Positions 58,730 to 64,000 of a stretch of 64,000 bases of DNA are shown in pieces (position 1 is the first letter of the stretch; the number at the start of each line of letters is the position of its first letter). The stretch covers positions 230,992 to 294,991 of the forward strand of contig NW_026516717.1 of NCBI RefSeq assembly GCF_025766255.1, in the 5' to 3' direction. The notes beneath the pieces were generated by a model that worked only from the letters and a program-made list of their open reading frames with translations, was not told where the DNA came from and did no database searches. This stretch comes from Zychaea mexicana. Taxonomy: Eukaryota; Mucoromycota; Mucoromycetes; Mucorales; Lichtheimiaceae. Made by a program: the position numbers and the translations under genes.

Positions 58730-61700
58730 TAGGGGGGTATAAGGATACCGGGATTCCTCGGCGGAAAAATGCTACGACACCATTCATTATACCAAAATGT
58801 CTCCGCAGCCGACAACAGCAGCAACAGCAATTGGTTGTCAATAAAGCAAACTCATAAGCCTTACCAAAGAAGGGGTTTCATGGAGCGCGCAAAGCGAGGA
58901 CATCTTTGTTAAGGACATTGGCTGGTACAGTACAGCTACTCGACCGCCTACGATAAAGACCAGATGTTGGAGGTCTGACGCACGTTCATTGGCAGCCATA
59001 CGCCAGAAATTCATGTTCGCTTTCTGAAATCTTTAAATGCTCTGGAAAGCTTTCCAAGGCTTTCGAAGGCTTCAAAAAACATCAGGTTACGATCTTAAAC
59101 ATACGACGTAATACGAGTCACAGTAGACATAAAACTATTTTGCCGTCCGTGCTACTGCCTACATATGTGCTGCCAATCATCCTGTATACCCTGACTGCTA
59201 TCTTCACATTTCAAACAAAAGCCAAAGTCATGCTTGCTAATTACATATTTCGAGTAGTGGATGTAAGGAACAACTCATGACGACGCGCTCTATAATTTCT
59301 TTTAACGTCACATCGACAGGTTGTCGCTCCCTGGCGGTGCTGCTGCTCTTCTTTCTACTCCTTCTGTTCATCGACATCCTGGTTGTTGCGGCTGTGTCCC
59401 TTGACCGTCACTGCCACTTCTTTCTTTGAATCGGCCGCTGTGGCATATTTTGACTTACTTGGAGTGAACTTGTAGCGATTTCCATGGTATCTGAATTGGT
59501 GCCCTGGAATAATTTTTGGTGTTACACACACTTCTGAAGAGTTCCCACTCGACTCTTGCCCCTTTGCATAGGGTACACCGATAAGAGGCAAGCTTAAGTG
59601 AACAGAAAAAGAGCGAAACTCATCGTGATTGCCAAGTAGCGAGATGAGACGAGTGTGTACATGGAGCCTAGAGCGTCTACAATGTGCAGGTGTTATCGGT
59701 GTGAAGCATGGCCCTTGAGAGATTGCCATCCATTGCTCGCGATCCTTGTGCAACATCGGATGGTCAAACAGGTCAAACTGTGACGCCTACAAAAGAACTG
59801 GACTCGACTGCGCATTTCCTTCTTCCTCACTGTCGAAAGATCTTTTCCACCTTTTCCACTTCATTGAACGATACCAATAAAAACCACTTTTCAGCTTCTT
59901 TATTGAAGGGTTGCCTTCTGTTACTTGATCCGAGTGGGTGTACGTGCAGAATCAGTATTCGTTATTGTTTTCGGCGTACATTTACGATTTTCATTAGGAT
60001 CTTTGTGACGCAGTGCACGAGTCGCTATTGCAGCGAGCCCTATCCGTGAGCGCACTACAAGCCGTAAGTTCTTTATACTCCGGACAGTTGCACTCACCAT
60101 AAGTAAAGGTATACACCGTAATTCCCGCTGCACCCTTAACAAACCTACCTACTCTCACCCATCTTCTTCTATTTGTAGTGATTTGTTATTGGGAGGTGTA
60201 GGTTCCTTTGGAACTGAGGCTTGTGGAGACCAAGGGAGAGCAACCTCTCCTTTGAGGAACGAAGGATTCATATACAAGCCGGTCATTTGCAAGCAACAAT
60301 AAATAAATGTGTCTTCTTCTGTCTTTGTGTACAATAAGTTTATTAATTTCGTTTCTACTCTCTTGAAGAAGTGTTTGTAACTATCCTGAGCATGGGCTGA
60401 TCAATTGACTATTATGATAAATGCTTTTCGAGGAGCAGCTTGCTGCAGAAAACGAGACCAGCCTCTCTATGAAAGAAAATTATGAATTGTGCATTTACCG
60501 GTGTGGTTCCGTGAACAGAGCGATCCATTCAGTGATTATACAACCAGAAGTGCGATCTCTGGCGTGCCGGTGGAGATTCTTTTTATGTAAAAGAGCTTTA
60601 AAAAGGCGCCATCCATCATCATCATCAATTATCGAAGAACGTATCATAGTAAAAAAGCTGTTCGACGAGTGCCAATATCTGCAAATGCATGTGTCACTGT
60701 TGCTCATATGCAACTGTAATAGTAACGGCGTTGATACTTGAGGCATGGTCCTAAACTGTGATAATATACGCTATACCTATGAGAACCTTGCTTTTGATTA
60801 ATGGCACAGCAAGACGTAAATGCTTCATTTGATAGTACACATTGTATATACATGCACATGATTTAGAAACACCTTTGAAGTCTGATTTGATATAGGTAGC
60901 ACCGTCTATCGTATATTCCACACGAATGATAAAAGAGCTTGGCGGAGGAGCACAGCGCCAAGATTCACCCGAACTTTACAGATGAATGTCTAGTGGAGAT
61001 GCTCTTTGTAATTCTCTCATACCTTCCTTTCTCCCTCTATGTGAGTGTCTATCTGTGCGCGAAGATCGGCATACTCTCAATGCAACGGCATGACATGGAA
61101 ACTGGAGAAGTGGCGTTCCATCCTAGGATCAAGAACATCTTTGAATAGAATATAGTAGTTGTACCGCAATTTAGCGTTGCATCTAAAAAGAAGAGAGAGC
61201 ATATGAGTATTGTGATGATAGAGCTTTAATAAAGATAATAAGGGACAAGATTAAGTATCTTTGAGATGATGTTTTATTCCAACAAAAGATAAAGCTCTTT
61301 TATATTCTAGCTATTAAGACGGCGATATCAATTCATCCGACTGATGGATAACTATGTGATAGAGGATGGATCAAGGACGTATCAGAACTTCTCCTGAAGT
61401 CGTTATGTCAATCGGGCACATCTTTGAAACCGGCGTTAGCTGATGTAATGGCCGAGGTACCTGTTGATAGGTTCATTGTCCTGTTCACGTAAGGTGAATC
61501 ATCCGAGTAAGAGATTTTATTCAATAGTGTTTAGCCGGAATGCCGTAGTGTTCATACGTGTGTGCTATAATGTTTAACCGAATATCTTATTGTTGATATC
61601 TTAAGCAGTGTATTAATGTGGTTCACCACAAGTATTGCAAATGTCGAGGATCTTAAATATAGAGTTTGACCTATATGTGCATTTATTAGAGTCATCAGTT

Positions 61701-62579
61701 TCCCGAGCGAGGGTCGAAAAACATCATGATCGACGTGAACGAATGCAGGCAAGGAGTGATGACGTCCACGTAGTTGTAGAATACAGAGGTACTTGGTGTT
61801 TTACAGTATAGAAAATCACCCCACCAAGGGGCTCAGTAAAAGGATCAACCTGGAATTACATATGACGCTTAGCATGAATGTGACTCTCGTGGGAAACATT
61901 ATCATAGATCCAACAGCTCATGGCTAGCAATGCAACCCTATGTGTGGCAGTAATATATGCGGGCCTGGCCTTGGTAGCTAATATAGTATTTTAATGCGGA
62001 TTTCAAATTTAGATTGGCTGTACAATATTAAAATGTAGGTATATGTCGTTGAGAGACAGAGAGAAAACTAATACATAGACGCCACTATCAATGACGCTAA
62101 ACGCACATCCGCTTTCCTCTATGATGGCCATCTTGATGTTCCTGGTGTGTGCACATGCAATATGAGACCTTACGGACTGCGTGTAACCCGGTCGAGCATC
62201 GATGTTTTAATGCGAGCTGCTCTGTGCTATTTAAACAAGAAAAGAGAGACTTGATTTATATTGCTTCCCGATCAAAACCACTCTCTTCCGTCTCTTCTCC
62301 TCGTCCACATAAAGCACTTCTTTTCTCACTCCCACTTCTCTTTTAGGGAACGAACGTCACCAACAAAGGTAACGACAAGCACTAGCAGACGCGTAACGAA
62401 GGTGACCTGTAAATAAGCAATGTACCAACAACTCCACCAGAACGATGGCCGTAGCGTCAACAGCAGCAGCCGCAACAGCGACAAGAATGAAGAGTTCTTT
62501 TTGGACGATCATCCCTAGAGACAATGCAGATGCCACCGCCAGAGTACAAAAACGCAGGGACATAGACAGCGAGAGTCTG

Positions 62580-64000
62580 CTAATCTCCTGGATGTCACAC
62601 GCGCCTGTACTTTCAAACGCGCGGAAGAATACAAACGGTAGTGGGCTTCTGTAAGCATTGTTCCGATTGCCACTTGGAATCACGGATCGCCAGTATAGCT
62701 TTCCAAAAGACAATGCCCCCGTCATGCGCCCTTATCGATAGTCTAGGCCTTGTGTAACCTCAGTGTGAGTAGAAGAAAAGGCGTCATCATACTTTAACAA
62801 GTGGAGACACTTTGTGAGAGCCATGTAGAAAGACAAGACTAGTGTGTACGTGTAGCCTGAAGTGAGCACATTGCAAAGGGGAATGTCAGTGAGGTTGCAT
62901 TCCGAATGCCTCGGGAGACGATAGACCCATAGTTCGGCGTGTCCAGAGTGTGCTTGTCGGTGTAACATGGCATCACCTGGGCTGGTAAGTGACGCTGTCA
63001 ATTTTCTTTTTTTTCCTTTTTTGGATCAGTTGACCAAGCGAACAGATAAGATATAAAAGCTTGGTCTGGTTTTACAAACTGTTTGGACAATGCATTGGCG
63101 CGCAGTCTTAGATGAGTCGCCATGGAATCAAACGATTGCATTACAGTATTTGCAGGACCTGAAGGCACGTTACCCCTCCATAGCACCCATAACAGAATAA
63201 GCAACATATTTTATTGGGGCTCAGAGCCCTCAATTTAAATAAACTTTACTCATACAAAAAAAAAAAGATATAAAAGCACTACATGGAGATAATTTTTGCT
63301 ACTTTGCTCCTCTCTCTCTCTCTCTTTCTTTTCTTTTGAATCATGAAAATTGTGACCAAGATTTCGAATGCAAAAAAGTACCCGTGCACAGTGTCGACGA
63401 GCATAACGATGAACCGGGATGGCCGCGTCCAAAAGTTTGTCGTTTCAGCCAGGACTACCCGTAGCAGCAGAAGCAGTGGCAGCAGCAGTGACAGTGGCAG
63501 TGGCAGCAGCAGTGACAGTGGCAGTGCAGGCAGCAGCAGTAGCAAGTAGCAGCCAGTAGCAGCAGGGGCAGCAGTAGCAGCAGTGGCAGTGGCAGTGGCA
63601 GCGGTATGTAGTAGTAGCAGTATGTAGATTAATAAAAGCATATTCTTTTTTAAAAAAAAGGCAGTATTGCGCTGTATAAAATCAAAAGATACGTCGCCGT
63701 ATTTCTGCTGTTACGTACCCGTGTGTGTGTTTTTGAGTGTGTTTTTCAGTAACTTAAGTCATCAGGCATGCGAATGGGCCCACGAGAACTATGGGGACTC
63801 AGGCACAGGATATGATTATTAGACGCTAAAGTCGCTTCCCAACTGTTGTGACGTGCTGACTAAAGCATTCATTGGTGGTGAAGACCGTTGGAGTGTCCGA
63901 TGGATACAAGGGATTATCGCGTATATTCGTTGGTTTGGCCTCGTCGCGGCCAGTAGTAGATGCATTACTCGAGAAATCATTCCGAATGTCATGGCTAAGA
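62580..64000. repeat. tandem repeat unit 3, cut by window end
   Basis: The first 1421 bases of a third copy, in the same orientation. It contains the TMHW mini-gene (ATG 63090, stop 63198-63200), TATA box, ORF1 start (63343) and the beginning of ORF2 (63823 onward, with TGG at 63889). It resembles unit 1 more than unit 2 in keeping the AATAAA/A-tract segment. Confidence 0.9.
63343..63822 (+). pseudogene. repeat-unit ORF1 with frame break in the Ser tract (unit 3)
   Basis: The first half matches units 1 and 2. Within the AGC/AGT microsatellite an irregular stretch (about 63522-63575, GTGCAGGCAGC and AGCAAGTAGCAGCC) shifts the frame and gives TAG at 63547-63549. The second exon is unchanged and ends at TAG 63820-63822. 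Confidence 0.5.

Larger units (their letters stand above)
57243..62579. repeat. tandem repeat unit 2 (5337 bp)
   Basis: Second full copy, in the same orientation as unit 1. The left junction (57242/57243) joins the end of unit 1 to CTAATCTCCTGG. In unit 1 the same site is joined to the TMHW module, which marks this as the duplication breakpoint. It lacks the 134-bp duplication and carries an ATG-initiated 106-aa frame at 60421-60741 (MLFEEQLAAENETS ... NSNGVDT) that is broken in unit 1. Confidence 0.93.

Overview
The window looks like nuclear DNA of an early-diverging filamentous fungus, most likely Mucoromycota (a Mucorales-type genome). Protein genes carry many short GT...AG introns of about 45-230 nt, often with TAG or CAG acceptors. 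They encode typical fungal housekeeping and signalling proteins, lie on both strands, and are separated by AT-rich spacers with poly(T), CT, GT and trinucleotide tracts. I saw no rRNA, tRNA, CRISPR or bacterial operon structure. All exon models were derived by eye from frame continuity and splice consensus, without transcript support.

Region 1 (1-15.5 kb): an uncharacterised 217-aa protein; the ribosomal protein S18/uS13 gene with an ATG-only first exon; a cytosolic class 1A dihydroorotate dehydrogenase without introns; a nine-exon seven-helix membrane protein; an ACAD10/11-type APH-fold kinase whose catalytic loop is split by a 12-nt exon; and a four-finger C2H2 protein. A spacer of about 6 kb follows (15.5-21.5 kb).

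Region 2 (21.5-46.8 kb): an unknown acidic protein, a FYVE-finger protein, a Ste20/OSR1-like kinase, an Alr/Mnr2-type CorA Mg2+ transporter, a coiled-coil protein, a seven-helix receptor with an RGS domain (apparent frame break in its first helix), an F-box/LRR protein, MCM7, an EHT1/ABHD-type hydrolase convergent with MCM7, a TMEM184/DUF300 protein and a weak hypothetical membrane protein. Several of these belong to membrane signalling, ion homeostasis or endosomal functions. The order is otherwise ordinary and nothing suggests a metabolic cluster.

Region 3 (46.8-64 kb) is repeat-rich. It starts with CT-rich and 14-bp minisatellite DNA with hairpins. Next is a decayed PIF/Harbinger DNA transposon (about 49.09-51.51 kb) with a Myb/SANT-like ORF and a convergent, strikingly plant-like DDE transposase, both broken. 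From 51,662 to the window end is a head-to-tail array of a 5.3-5.6 kb unit: two full copies and the start of a third. Each unit holds a compact TATA-box mini-gene for a 36-aa peptide, homologous to a diverged module beside the Harbinger element. It also holds a two-exon ORF with a variable poly-Ser/Gly tract, followed in the same frame, after a TAG, by a second ORF. I recognise none of these repeat proteins. This array is the best candidate here for something undescribed.
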